A stretch of DNA of 8,878 nt from CAIWXH01 sp964555675 (GTDB lineage: Bacteria; Chloroflexota; Chloroflexia; Chloroflexales; Chloroflexaceae): contig CAZKTU010000263.1 in the NCBI GenBank assembly GCA_964555675.1, forward strand, positions 1 to 8,878, given 5' to 3'. The notes below the pieces were generated by a model. The model made no database searches and had not been told where the DNA came from. It was given only the letters and a program-made list of their open reading frames with translations. Numbering within the stretch: position 1 is the first letter of the stretch; each line of letters begins with the position of its first letter. The position numbers were made by a program, and so were the translations under genes. Positions 1 to 6,067 of this stretch are shown here, piece by piece.

Positions 1-399
1 GCGCGCGAAGGCCGCCTCGATGAGGATGAAGCCCCTCAAGTCGAGTACGACAGCTATCGTGGTGAGTACGACAGCTATCGTGGTGAGTACGACAGCTGTC
101 GTGGTGAGTACGACAGCTGTCGTGGCGAGTACGACAGCTATCGTGGCGAGTACGACAGCTGTCGTGGCGAGTACGACAGCTATCGTGGCGAGGATGACAG
201 CTGTCGTGGCGAGTACGACAGCTGTCGCGGGAGGGTCGCAGGGAGGGCGTGCCGCAAGCACGGCTTGCGTGCACCTAGCGCGGCACCTCGACTCGCCCGA
301 GGATGCGGCCGAGGGCCGTGTCGGGGGTCAGGCCCTCGATCTCGGCCTCGGGGCGCAGGATCACACGGTGGCGGTAGACGGGCCGAACGAGGGCTTTGA
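1..399 (+). CDS. Candidate 3' end of an unidentified gene with a heptapeptide-repeat tail (partial, enters from left edge)
   Basis: Frame 1 of the plus strand is open from the first base to a TGA at 397-399, with no start inside the window, so it would be the C-terminal 132 residues of a gene beginning further left. It opens with an acidic, protein-like stretch (REGRLDEDEAPQVEYDSYRG) and then runs through nine heptapeptides of the form EYDS[YC]RG, one per 21-bp DNA unit. GC-rich codon use in the first 230 bases looks coding (GAG, TAC, GAC, AGC). After the repeats the translation becomes Arg/Gly/Pro-rich (from about residue 78) and overlaps the moxR-like gene antisense by 125 bp, which is typical of a non-coding shadow. 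The true stop may therefore have been lost by repeat expansion, or the frame may be chance. I do not recognise a family. The competing frame starting at ATG 20 reads STTA[IV]V[VA] repeats and seems less protein-like. Confidence 0.35.
   Translation, partial: AREGRLDEDEAPQVEYDSYRGEYDSYRGEYDSCRGEYDSCRGEYDSYRGEYDSCRGEYDSYRGEDDSCRGEYDSCRGRVAGRACRKHGLRAPSAAPRLARGCGRGPCRGSGPRSRPRGAGSHGGGRRAERGL
43..231. repeat. Nine-copy 21-bp tandem repeat with palindromic core
   Basis: Nine head-to-tail units begin at 43, 64, 85, 106, 127, 148, 169, 190 and 211. The consensus is GAGTACGACAGCTRTCGTGG followed by one more base (T in units 1-3, C in units 4-8). Units 3, 4 and 6 contain the perfect 14-bp palindrome ACGACAGCTGTCGT. 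Units 8 and 9 keep at least the central 10-12 bp of it. Units 1, 2, 5 and 7 carry A instead of G (CTATCG), which breaks the symmetry by one pair. Unit 8 has GAT for TAC and unit 9 ends CGCGGG. The 21-bp period is a multiple of three, so reading frames stay open, and it is about two helical turns, so every palindrome faces the same side of the DNA. The array could be a coding repeat, a protein-binding array or a replication-slippage product. Confidence 0.95.
249..274 (-). terminator. Hairpin directly after the MoxR gene stop codon
   Basis: CGCAAGC (253-259) pairs with GCTTGCG (263-269) around the 3-base loop ACG. The stem extends through GTGC (249-252) with GCAC (271-274), with T270 bulged, giving 11 base pairs. 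On the minus strand it begins immediately after the TAG stop (275-277). There is no U-tract, so it may be a weak terminator or a 3'-end stabilising structure. The same structure exists on the plus strand, where it would lie inside the candidate partial gene. Confidence 0.5.
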
Positions 400-1222
400 C
401 GTCGTCGGGCGTAACATAGGCCCGCCCCTGCACCGCCGCGTAGGCCTTGGCGGTCAGCAGCAGGGCCACGCTAGCCCGCGTCGAGCCGCCGAGGATCAGG
501 TCGGGGCTGCGCCGGCTCTCCTGGGCGATCGCCCCGATATAGCTGAGCACGCCGTCCTCCACCGTGACCTCCCCGATCTCGGCGCGACAGTCCGCCAGCT
601 GCGCGGGGGTGACCACGGGGCGCAGGTTGGCCGCCTCGAGCCGGCGCGCGTCGAAGCCGCGGTGGTAGCGCCGCAGCACCTCGAGCTCGACCTCGGCGGG
701 CGGGTAGTCGATCAGCAGTTTGAAGAGGAAGCGGTCGAGCTGGGCCTCGGGCAGGGGGTAGGTGCCCTCATACTCCACCGGGTTCTGGGTGGCGATCACA
801 AAGAAGGGGTCGGGCAGGGGCAGCCGCTCGCCCTCGATCGTCACCTGGCTCTCCTCCATGGCCTCGAGCAGCGCGCTCTGGGTCTTGGCGGGGGCGCGGT
901 TGATCTCGTCGCCGAGCAGCACCTGGCAGAAGACCGGGCCGCGCCGCAGCCGGAACTGCCCGCTCGCCGGCTCGAAGATCTGCGTGCCCACCACGTCCGA
1001 GGGCATTAGGTCGGGCGTGAACTGCACGCGCTTATACTCGGCCTGCAGCAACATGGCCAGGGTCTTGGCCATCAGCGTCTTGGCCGTCCCGGGCACGCCC
1101 TCGAGCAAGACATGGCCACGCGCCAGCAGCGCCACCAGAATCAGCGTGAAGGGCTCCTCCTGCCCCACCACAACCTTGCGGGCCTCGGCGCGGATCTGCT
1201 CCGCTAGCTCCTGTGTGCGCAT
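275..1222 (-). CDS. MoxR-family AAA+ ATPase
   Basis: A 315-residue AAA+ ATPase of the MoxR family, the usual length for this group. MoxR proteins use ATP hydrolysis to remodel or mature partner complexes, normally together with VWA-domain and DUF58 proteins encoded nearby. Visible motifs: Walker A GVPGTAKT (residues 42-49), Walker B with GDEINRAP (104-111), sensor 1 ending IATQNP (143-148), the LPEAQLDRF arginine-finger segment (157-165), and the sensor-2-like GGSTRAS further on. All catalytic elements look intact. The ATG at 1220-1222 is preceded by GGAG about 6 nt upstream, which supports this start. The gene lies downstream of the VIT-VWA gene on the same strand, but 310 bp apart, so it may be transcribed separately. 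I saw no convincing promoter in that gap. The family is certain; the specific client is not known and is inferred to be the neighbouring VWA or DUF58 protein. Confidence 0.96.
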   Translation of the reverse strand: MRTQELAEQIRAEARKVVVGQEEPFTLILVALLARGHVLLEGVPGTAKTLMAKTLAMLLQAEYKRVQFTPDLMPSDVVGTQIFEPASGQFRLRRGPVFCQVLLGDEINRAPAKTQSALLEAMEESQVTIEGERLPLPDPFFVIATQNPVEYEGTYPLPEAQLDRFLFKLLIDYPPAEVELEVLRRYHRGFDARRLEAANLRPVVTPAQLADCRAEIGEVTVEDGVLSYIGAIAQESRRSPDLILGGSTRASVALLLTAKAYAAVQGRAYVTPDDVKALVRPVYRHRVILRPEAEIEGLTPDTALGRILGRVEVPR

Positions 1223-1328
1223 GTTCGCTCCGCTCGCTCGTAAGGTTTCGCCTTGCGGCCCTGGACGTTACACGCCTCCCACGTAACTGCGCGCTAGTGG
1301 GTCACTTATGGCACCGGTCGCGACAAGC

Positions 1329-1360
1329 GAGCCACTAATACCGCTCGGCCTTAGTGGCTC
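1329..1360. repeat. Perfect 10-bp inverted repeat (stem-loop)
   Basis: GAGCCACTAA (1329-1338) and TTAGTGGCTC (1351-1360) are exact reverse complements separated by 12 bases. On the minus strand it lies about 170 bp after the VIT-VWA stop and about 105 bp before the MoxR start. It could be a rho-independent-like terminator without a U-tract, or an operator for the MoxR gene. The sequence alone does not decide between these. Confidence 0.75.
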
Positions 1361-1369
1361 TAGGCTTTA

Positions 1370-1499
1370 CCACGAAGGGCACGAAGGTCACGAAGATGTG
1401 AGAGAAGCTGTGCTGTAGCGAGGAGCTGCGAGCCTCTCGCTCGGCGCAGGCGCTCAACTCAGGCACTGACCATACTCAAGCCCTTCGCGCCCTTCGTGG
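1370..1499. repeat. Inverted CCACGAAGG-type repeats flanking about 94 bp
   Basis: The left arm CCACGAAGGGCACGAAGG (1370-1387) matches the reverse complement of the right arm (1482-1499) at 17 of 18 positions. The left arm continues as a 9-bp tandem: CACGAAGGG, CACGAAGGT, CACGAAGAT (1371-1397). Both arms have a T-rich outer flank (TTTA on the left; TTTC before ACCACG on the reverse complement of the right). The layout resembles a small non-autonomous element or a dispersed intergenic repeat. No transposase or clear target duplication is visible. Confidence 0.7.
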
Positions 1500-1532
1500 T
1501 GAAAACCCGCCGCTCATTTCCGCCGACACGTA

Positions 1533-4064
1533 CTAGCTGATGATTGCCAACGCCGCCGTGAGCGCGACCGTCGCCGCCGTGGGGCGCAGGTGGTCGGCGC
1601 CGGGGCTCAGGGCGGCCCCGTCGGCGTCGCCGCCCAGGCGTTGCAGCGCCGCAAGGGCGCCGGGCTCGAGGCCGGCCGCGCGTGCTGCACCTACGGCGAG
1701 CAGGCCGCCTGTCTCGGGGTCGGGCGGCGCGCCCTCGAGGGCACCCAGAGCCAGGGTCGCCGTCGAACCTGGGGCGGCCAGGGCGCGCAGCCAGGCCGCG
1801 GCCCGCACGAGCTGCGGGCGAAAGTCGCCGCCGCGGGCGCTGTGGCCCGCCAGGGCGAAGGCCAGGGCCGCAAGGGCCGTCGCCTCCTCGTCGCCCGCCC
1901 AGGCCCCGCCGACCTCCTGGGTGCGGGCCAGGTAGCGCAGGGCGGCCGCCCGCCGCTCGGCCGCGCTCGCCGTGGGTGGGGCGGCGGCGCTCGCCCCGTA
2001 GGCGGCGCCCCCAGCGTCGCGCAGCTGATGCGCCGACGGGGCGCTCATCTGCGGGGCTGCGGCCTCGGGGCCGCCCTGCTCGCGCCGCAGGGCGCCGAGG
2101 AACCGCTGGGCGATCCCGCCCGCGCCCTGGCGCGGGGTGAGGTTGCGGGCCAGGCTGGGCATCATGGCCGGCTGGGCCATGGCGTACATCACCCCCGGCG
2201 GGGGCATGGCCACCGGATGGGCTTGCTCGAAGGCCTCGCGGCGCGTCCCGGCGGGCAGATGCACGGGCACGAGCACCTTCGCGGTCGCCTTGCGCCCCTC
2301 CGCGCCGGCCGGGGGCTCCTCGTGGGCGACGAAGGCGGTGTGGGCGCTCAACAGGCCATGTTCGAGGGCCAGGGCGCGCGCCTCTTCGGCATAGGCCTCG
2401 GCCTTGCTCCGCTCGAGGCGCGCCGCGTCCTCCAGGGCCGCGATGCGGGCGCGGGCCCACAGCTTCGGCAGCGCGGCCCAGGCCGCCCCGCGGTCGGGCG
2501 TGGCGAGGGGTAGCTCGACCGTCAGCGTTTCGCGATAGGGGCCGCGGGCGGTGCGCCCGCTCAAGGTCACACTGGCCCGCTGGTCGCGCGGGCCGTGATA
2601 ACGCGCCAGTGCGATCAGGGGCTGGCCCGCGTAGAGGTCCGGCAGAGGCGCGGGCAGGACCTCGCCAATCGCCAGGTCGCCCCAGTCGATCGCCAGGTCG
2701 CTGATGAGCGGGAGGGCCGCGCGACGCTGGAAGCGCTGCACGGCCGGCTCGATCGGCTCGCCGGGCATAATATACTCGGCGCTGCCGCGGCCTATGGCGG
2801 CCAGCCGGTCGAGCAAGAAGCGGTTGACCGCCGAGCCCACGCCGAAAGCGAAAACCCTGGCCTCGTTCAGGCGCCCGGCCAGGGCCCGCAGCACCTCGTC
2901 TTCGTTGCCCACCGCCCCGTCGGTGAGGAAGACCACCACGCGCAGCCGCTCGGGGTCACGGGGCTGCTCGAGGGCCGCGACGAGAGCGCCTACGATCTCC
3001 GTGCCGCCCCTGGCCTCGATCGCGCCGATGAAGGCGTCGGCGGCGTCCACGCTCTGCTGGGTGAAGGGCAGCGGCGTCGAGGCCAGGCGCTCGACGTGGT
3101 TGTCGAAGGGGAAGATATTGAAGCTGTCACCCGGGTTGAGGGCCCGCAGGCAGGCCCGCAGGGCGTTCCGGGCCTGGGCGATGCTCTCGCCGCCCATCGA
3201 GCCGCTGCGGTCGAAGACGAAGAGCAACTCGCGCGGCAGCACCTCGGCGGGCTCGGGCAGGGCCCGCGGGCTCAGCATCAGCAGGGCGGCGCCGGGGCTG
3301 CCCGCCGCGCGGTAGGCGAAGGCCGCCGCGGCGTAGCCCTCGCCCGCCGGCCTGTAGCGCAACACTAGGTCGCGGTCGGGCACGGCCCGCGGGTCGCGCA
3401 GGCTCGCCACTGTGCGCCCGCGCTCCTCGCTTATGTCAAAATCGGCGCCGACGGGGGCGAGCTCGGCGAGGCGTCCGAGGTCGAGATTGACCTGCAGGCT
3501 GAGGGTATGGGCGGGGGTGCCCTCGGGCAGCAGCGGCACGACCCCGTCCTGCGGGCGGGCGGGCTGCCCGGCGGGCAGGTAGCGCGGCAGCGTCACCGTG
3601 GGGATGGCCAGGGTGAACCAGCCATCGTCGAAGGGCACCTGGGCGAAGTAGCTCAGGCGAACCGCGACCTCCTGGCCGGGCTGTAGATTGGCGAGCTCGA
3701 GGCTGAAGAGATTGGGGCGCTCGCGGGTGAGCAAGGCGGCGTCGGCGCCCGCGGCGGCGGCGGCCTTGAAGGCGCCCTCGGCCTCGGCGCGCGCGCGCAG
3801 CTCGCCGCGGATCAGGCGCTCGCCCACCCGCAACTCGAGGGCGGTGACGGCGGCCTCGGCGGGCAAGGGGAAGACGTAGAGCGCGTCGAGGGGGGCGCCG
3901 TGGGCGTTGCGGAAGCGCTGCTCGACCGTAGCGGCGGCCAGGGGGCCGGTCACCTCGACCTCGATCCGGGTATGCTCGAGGGGCACAGGCGGCAGGGCCT
4001 CGTCGCGCGGCAGCAGCATACCGCCGCGGAGGGGCGCGCCGGGCAGCAACTCGGCTCTGGTCAT
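1533..4064 (-). CDS. VIT and VWA domain protein with Ala-rich helical C-terminus
   Basis: An 843-residue protein. Residues 20-145 form a VIT (vault/inter-alpha-trypsin) domain, with the typical EQRFRNAHGAPLDALYVFPL segment and LLTRERPNLF. Residues about 278-440 form a von Willebrand A domain with an intact metal-ion-dependent adhesion site: D285, S287 and S289 (DRSGSM), T355 and D382 (LTDGAVGNE). Residues about 450-600 are a mixed region common to the family. Residues about 615-700 are a Pro/Met/Ala-rich linker. Residues about 700-843 are Ala/Leu-rich helices containing Q716-x5-W722 (TQEVGGAW), resembling the QW motif of alpha/alpha-toroid domains. No signal peptide or membrane segment is seen, so a cytosolic location is likely. 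The ATG at 4062-4064 has an excellent Shine-Dalgarno 5 nt upstream. The gene diverges from the DUF58 gene. It probably binds partners through VWA/MIDAS and is remodelled by the MoxR ATPase, which is inference from context. The VIT and VWA calls are firm; the toroid call is tentative. Confidence 0.94.
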   Translation of the reverse strand: MTRAELLPGAPLRGGMLLPRDEALPPVPLEHTRIEVEVTGPLAAATVEQRFRNAHGAPLDALYVFPLPAEAAVTALELRVGERLIRGELRARAEAEGAFKAAAAAGADAALLTRERPNLFSLELANLQPGQEVAVRLSYFAQVPFDDGWFTLAIPTVTLPRYLPAGQPARPQDGVVPLLPEGTPAHTLSLQVNLDLGRLAELAPVGADFDISEERGRTVASLRDPRAVPDRDLVLRYRPAGEGYAAAAFAYRAAGSPGAALLMLSPRALPEPAEVLPRELLFVFDRSGSMGGESIAQARNALRACLRALNPGDSFNIFPFDNHVERLASTPLPFTQQSVDAADAFIGAIEARGGTEIVGALVAALEQPRDPERLRVVVFLTDGAVGNEDEVLRALAGRLNEARVFAFGVGSAVNRFLLDRLAAIGRGSAEYIMPGEPIEPAVQRFQRRAALPLISDLAIDWGDLAIGEVLPAPLPDLYAGQPLIALARYHGPRDQRASVTLSGRTARGPYRETLTVELPLATPDRGAAWAALPKLWARARIAALEDAARLERSKAEAYAEEARALALEHGLLSAHTAFVAHEEPPAGAEGRKATAKVLVPVHLPAGTRREAFEQAHPVAMPPPGVMYAMAQPAMMPSLARNLTPRQGAGGIAQRFLGALRREQGGPEAAAPQMSAPSAHQLRDAGGAAYGASAAAPPTASAAERRAAALRYLARTQEVGGAWAGDEEATALAALAFALAGHSARGGDFRPQLVRAAAWLRALAAPGSTATLALGALEGAPPDPETGGLLAVGAARAAGLEPGALAALQRLGGDADGAALSPGADHLRPTAATVALTAALAIIS

Positions 4065-4069
4065 CGCAG

Positions 4070-4077
4070 ACCTCCTT
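4070..4077 (-). promoter_or_regulatory. Strong Shine-Dalgarno of the VIT-VWA gene
   Basis: On the minus strand AAGGAGGT lies 5 nt before the ATG (CAT at 4062-4064). It is the strongest ribosome-binding site in the window, and it fixes the start. Confidence 0.9.
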
Positions 4078-4102
4078 CCCTGGGGCTTGGTGAGCGTACG
4101 GA

Positions 4103-4131
4103 ATTATGACACGGCCCTACAGAGGCGGCAA
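4103..4131 (-). promoter_or_regulatory. Predicted sigma70-type promoter of the VIT-VWA gene
   Basis: On the minus strand TTGCCG (4126-4131, 4 of 6 to consensus) and CATAAT (4103-4108, 5 of 6) are separated by exactly 17 bp. Transcription would start near 4096, giving a leader of about 30 nt that contains the Shine-Dalgarno. It is a prediction by eye from consensus only. Confidence 0.55.
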
Positions 4132-4151
4132 GGGCAATCCTGCGATGTGTT

Positions 4152-4177
4152 CGGCAACTCGCTGACGCTCGTTGCCG
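4152..4177. repeat. Inverted repeat in the divergent VIT-VWA / DUF58 intergenic region
   Basis: CGGCAAC (4152-4158) and GTTGCCG (4171-4177) are exact reverse complements around a 12-base centre. It lies between the two divergent promoters, a position suitable for an operator controlling both genes. It could equally be a chance structure in GC-rich DNA. Confidence 0.45.
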
Positions 4178-4201
4178 TCTGGAGCGTTTCAGGGAGGGCC
4201 C

Positions 4202-4230
4202 TTGCGGCGCCGATGACAAGGGGCTACCAT
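4202..4230 (+). promoter_or_regulatory. Weak candidate promoter of the DUF58 gene
   Basis: TTGCGG (4202-4207) and TACCAT (4225-4230) are 17 bp apart. Transcription would begin near 4237, just before the ATG at 4239, implying a leaderless or nearly leaderless message. The absence of a well-placed Shine-Dalgarno (AAGGGG ends about 15 nt upstream) fits this, but the hexamers match consensus poorly (3 and 4 of 6). Confidence 0.3.
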
Positions 4231-4238
4231 AGAGCTAT

Positions 4239-5549
4239 ATGCTGCCGACACCGCGCCTGCTACTGCTGCTGCTGTTCGCAACGCCCTTGATCGCCCTCTC
4301 GGCTTTCGCCCCGGGCCTGGTCTGGCTGGCCGTGTTCTATGTCGTGGCCGTGGCGGCCCTGGCGATCAGCGACGCCGTGATGGCCGCCGGGCCCGCGCAG
4401 GTCGAGGTCGAGCGCATCAACGACCCGCGGCTCTCGCTGGGCGCCGAGAACCTGGTGACGATCATCCTGGCCAACGCCACAGCGCGGCCGGTGGCCTTCA
4501 CCCTGCGCGACGAGCACCCCCATGAGTTCCCGGCCGACGCGCGCTACCTGAGCGGGACGATCGCGCCCTACGATGTGGCCGAGGCCCGCTACCACCTGCG
4601 GCCGCTACGACGGGGCGATTATCACTTCGGCGACGTGGTGGTGCGCTACAGGGGGCCCCTGGGCGCGATCACCCGCCAGGCCCGCTACGGGCTCGGCGCG
4701 GCGGTCAAGGTTTATCCGAATGTGCTCGAGCTGCGCAAGTACGACCTGCTGGCGCGCAAGGGGCTGCTGCACGAGCTGGGGCTGCGGGTCTCGCGCGTGC
4801 GCGGGGCTGGGGGCGAGTTCGAGCGGCTGCGCGACTACACGGCCGACGACGAGTTCCGGCGCATCAACTGGAAGGCCACGGCGCGGCGCGGCAAGCCGAT
4901 CGCGGCCGAGTACGAGACCGAGCGCAGCCAGCATGTGATCTGCGCGATCGACTGTGGGCGGCTCATGGCCCCGCCTGTGGGCGACCTGATGCGCCTGGAC
5001 TACGCGGTGAACACGGCCCTCATGCTCAGCTACGTGGCGGGGCTGCGCGGCGACCAAGTGGGCGTGCTGGCCTTCGCCGACGAGGTGCGGGCCTACGTGG
5101 CGCCGCGGCGGGGCAAGCCGCAGTTTCAGGTCCTGCTCGAGACGCTCTACAACCTGCAGCCCGAGCCGGTGGAGGCCGACCATGGGGCGGCCCTGGGCTA
5201 CCTGGCGCGGCGGCAGCGCCGGCGGGCCCTGATCGTGGTCTTCACCGACCTGGCCACCCCCGAGGCGGCGGGGCCCCTGGTGAGCCACCTGACCAGGCTG
5301 GCCCGTCACCACCTGCCGCTCTGTGTAACGGTGAGCGACCCATTCGTGAGCGGGGCGGCGGGCCAGCCGGTGAGCGATAGCGAGGGCCTGTACCGGCGCG
5401 CGGTGGCCGAGGGGCTGCTCGACGAGCGGCGGGCCTTGCTCGACCGGCTGCAGCGGAGCGGCGTGCTGACCGTCGACGTGCCGGCCGACAAACTCAGCGC
5501 CGGCGTGGTCAACACCTACCTGCGCCTGAAGGCCCAGGGCCGGCTCTAG
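4239..5549 (+). CDS. DUF58 domain membrane protein (MoxR-associated)
   Basis: A 436-residue protein of the DUF58 family, which typically accompanies MoxR ATPases and VWA proteins. Residues about 7-46 form two hydrophobic membrane segments (LLLLLLFATPLIAL, then GLVWLAVFYVVAVAALAI). Residues 50-160 form a beta-rich segment. The family signature spans 189-219: GAGGEFERLRDY, then DDEFRRINWKATARRGKP. The following region (233-435) is a VWA-like fold. Its MIDAS is degenerate: D238 is followed by CGR instead of the D-x-S-x-S pattern, although FTD (335-337) remains. Metal binding as in classical VWA domains is therefore doubtful. The gene diverges from the VIT-VWA gene and ends 22 bp from the convergent mscL. 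It probably anchors the MoxR/VWA assembly at the membrane, by family association and not shown here. No clear Shine-Dalgarno precedes the ATG. Confidence 0.95.
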   Translation: MLPTPRLLLLLLFATPLIALSAFAPGLVWLAVFYVVAVAALAISDAVMAAGPAQVEVERINDPRLSLGAENLVTIILANATARPVAFTLRDEHPHEFPADARYLSGTIAPYDVAEARYHLRPLRRGDYHFGDVVVRYRGPLGAITRQARYGLGAAVKVYPNVLELRKYDLLARKGLLHELGLRVSRVRGAGGEFERLRDYTADDEFRRINWKATARRGKPIAAEYETERSQHVICAIDCGRLMAPPVGDLMRLDYAVNTALMLSYVAGLRGDQVGVLAFADEVRAYVAPRRGKPQFQVLLETLYNLQPEPVEADHGAALGYLARRQRRRALIVVFTDLATPEAAGPLVSHLTRLARHHLPLCVTVSDPFVSGAAGQPVSDSEGLYRRAVAEGLLDERRALLDRLQRSGVLTVDVPADKLSAGVVNTYLRLKAQGRL

Positions 5550-5571
5550 ATGCGTCGAGCCTGAAGCTGCG

Positions 5572-5964
5572 TCAGTCCGCCCCGGTGCGGGCGACAGCGC
5601 CATTCTGCCGCTTCAGCTCGTCGCGAATCTCACTCAGCAGCCTGACCTCCTCGGCGACGACGGGGGGCGGGCTAAATTTGGCGAAGAGGTTTGAGAATGG
5701 GCGCACCATAAAGTAGTAGATCACGAAGGCCTTGATCACGAAGCTGAGCAGGGCCGAGAGAAAGACCCCGACCGGGAAGCCGGCGAAGCTGACCATGGCG
5801 AGATCCTCGGCCCCCGCGGCGCCGAGGGCGATCGCCAGCAGCGGATCGACGAAGGCGGTGATAAAGCCGCTGACCACGTCGTTGAAGGCCGTGCCGATCA
5901 CCACGGCCACAGCCAGATCGATCACATTGCCCCTGAGCAGAAACTCGCGGAACCCCTTGAACAT
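5572..5964 (-). CDS. mscL: Large-conductance mechanosensitive channel MscL
   Basis: A 130-residue homolog of MscL, the pentameric inner-membrane channel that opens under membrane tension to release solutes during hypo-osmotic shock. Seen here: the N-terminal amphipathic helix FKGFREFLLRGNVIDLAVAV (2-21), which is the family signature, then TM1 (about 14-45) with GTAFNDVV, a short extracellular loop (about 48-64), TM2 (about 66-90) ending YYFMVRPFSNLF, and a C-terminal helix (about 103-121) with EEVRLLSEIRDELKRQN. An in-frame start 150 bp further upstream exists. I chose the ATG at 5962-5964 because the signature starts right after it and GAGGGGG lies about 8 nt upstream, while the extra residues are not MscL-like. 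Length fits the family (about 130-150). It is convergent with the DUF58 gene, so probably its own transcription unit. Confidence 0.96.
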   Translation of the reverse strand: MFKGFREFLLRGNVIDLAVAVVIGTAFNDVVSGFITAFVDPLLAIALGAAGAEDLAMVSFAGFPVGVFLSALLSFVIKAFVIYYFMVRPFSNLFAKFSPPPVVAEEVRLLSEIRDELKRQNGAVARTGAD

Positions 5965-6002
5965 TGCGCTGGCCCCCTCATCCATCGTGGTCCGGGCACG
6001 AC

Positions 6003-6033
6003 AAGACCGCCCACCGACTTGTAGGGCGGCCTT
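6003..6033 (-). promoter_or_regulatory. Hairpin in the predicted mscL leader
   Basis: AAGACCGCCC (6003-6012) pairs with GGGCGGCCTT (6024-6033) with one A/C mismatch and an 11-base loop. It lies within the roughly 97-nt leader predicted between the promoter at 6068-6096 and the mscL ATG. It may affect message stability or translation. No known riboswitch class is recognised. Confidence 0.4.
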
Positions 6034-6067
6034 CGTGGCCCGAACGAGCTGTCGCCAATTCCGGGCA

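Larger units (their letters stand above)
1223..1532. other. Gene-free 310-bp stretch between the MoxR and VIT-VWA genes
   Basis: No credible coding frame is present. It holds a perfect stem-loop (1329-1360) and a pair of inverted CCACGAAGG-type repeats (1370-1397 and 1482-1499), listed separately. It is the expected place for the end of the VIT-VWA transcript and for any promoter of the MoxR gene. I could not find a convincing -35/-10 pair there on the minus strand. Confidence 0.8.

Noticed and set aside
43..231. CRISPR array
   Set aside because: The units are contiguous 21-bp repeats. The stretches between palindromes are constant, not unique spacers, and no cas gene is present.
20..1009. 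Plus-strand ORF of 329 codons with STTAIVV repeats
   Set aside because: It starts inside the tandem array and then runs antisense through the well-supported MoxR gene. It stays open only because the 21-bp unit lacks stops and the DNA is GC-rich.
1459..2460. Minus-strand ORF of 333 codons
   Set aside because: Arg/Gly/Pro-rich translation in an alternate frame of the VIT-VWA gene, which has clear domains and a strong ribosome-binding site.
1590..2513. Plus-strand ORF of 307 codons
   Set aside because: Antisense shadow of the VIT-VWA gene with low-complexity Gly/Arg-rich composition and no recognisable motif.
2595..3368. Plus-strand ORF of 257 codons
   Set aside because: Antisense shadow of the VWA-domain coding region, with no ribosome-binding site or domain.
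4605..5603. Minus-strand ORF of 332 codons
   Set aside because: Antisense to the DUF58 gene and overlapping the 3' end of mscL. Composition is rich in His, Arg, Gln and Pro and not protein-like.
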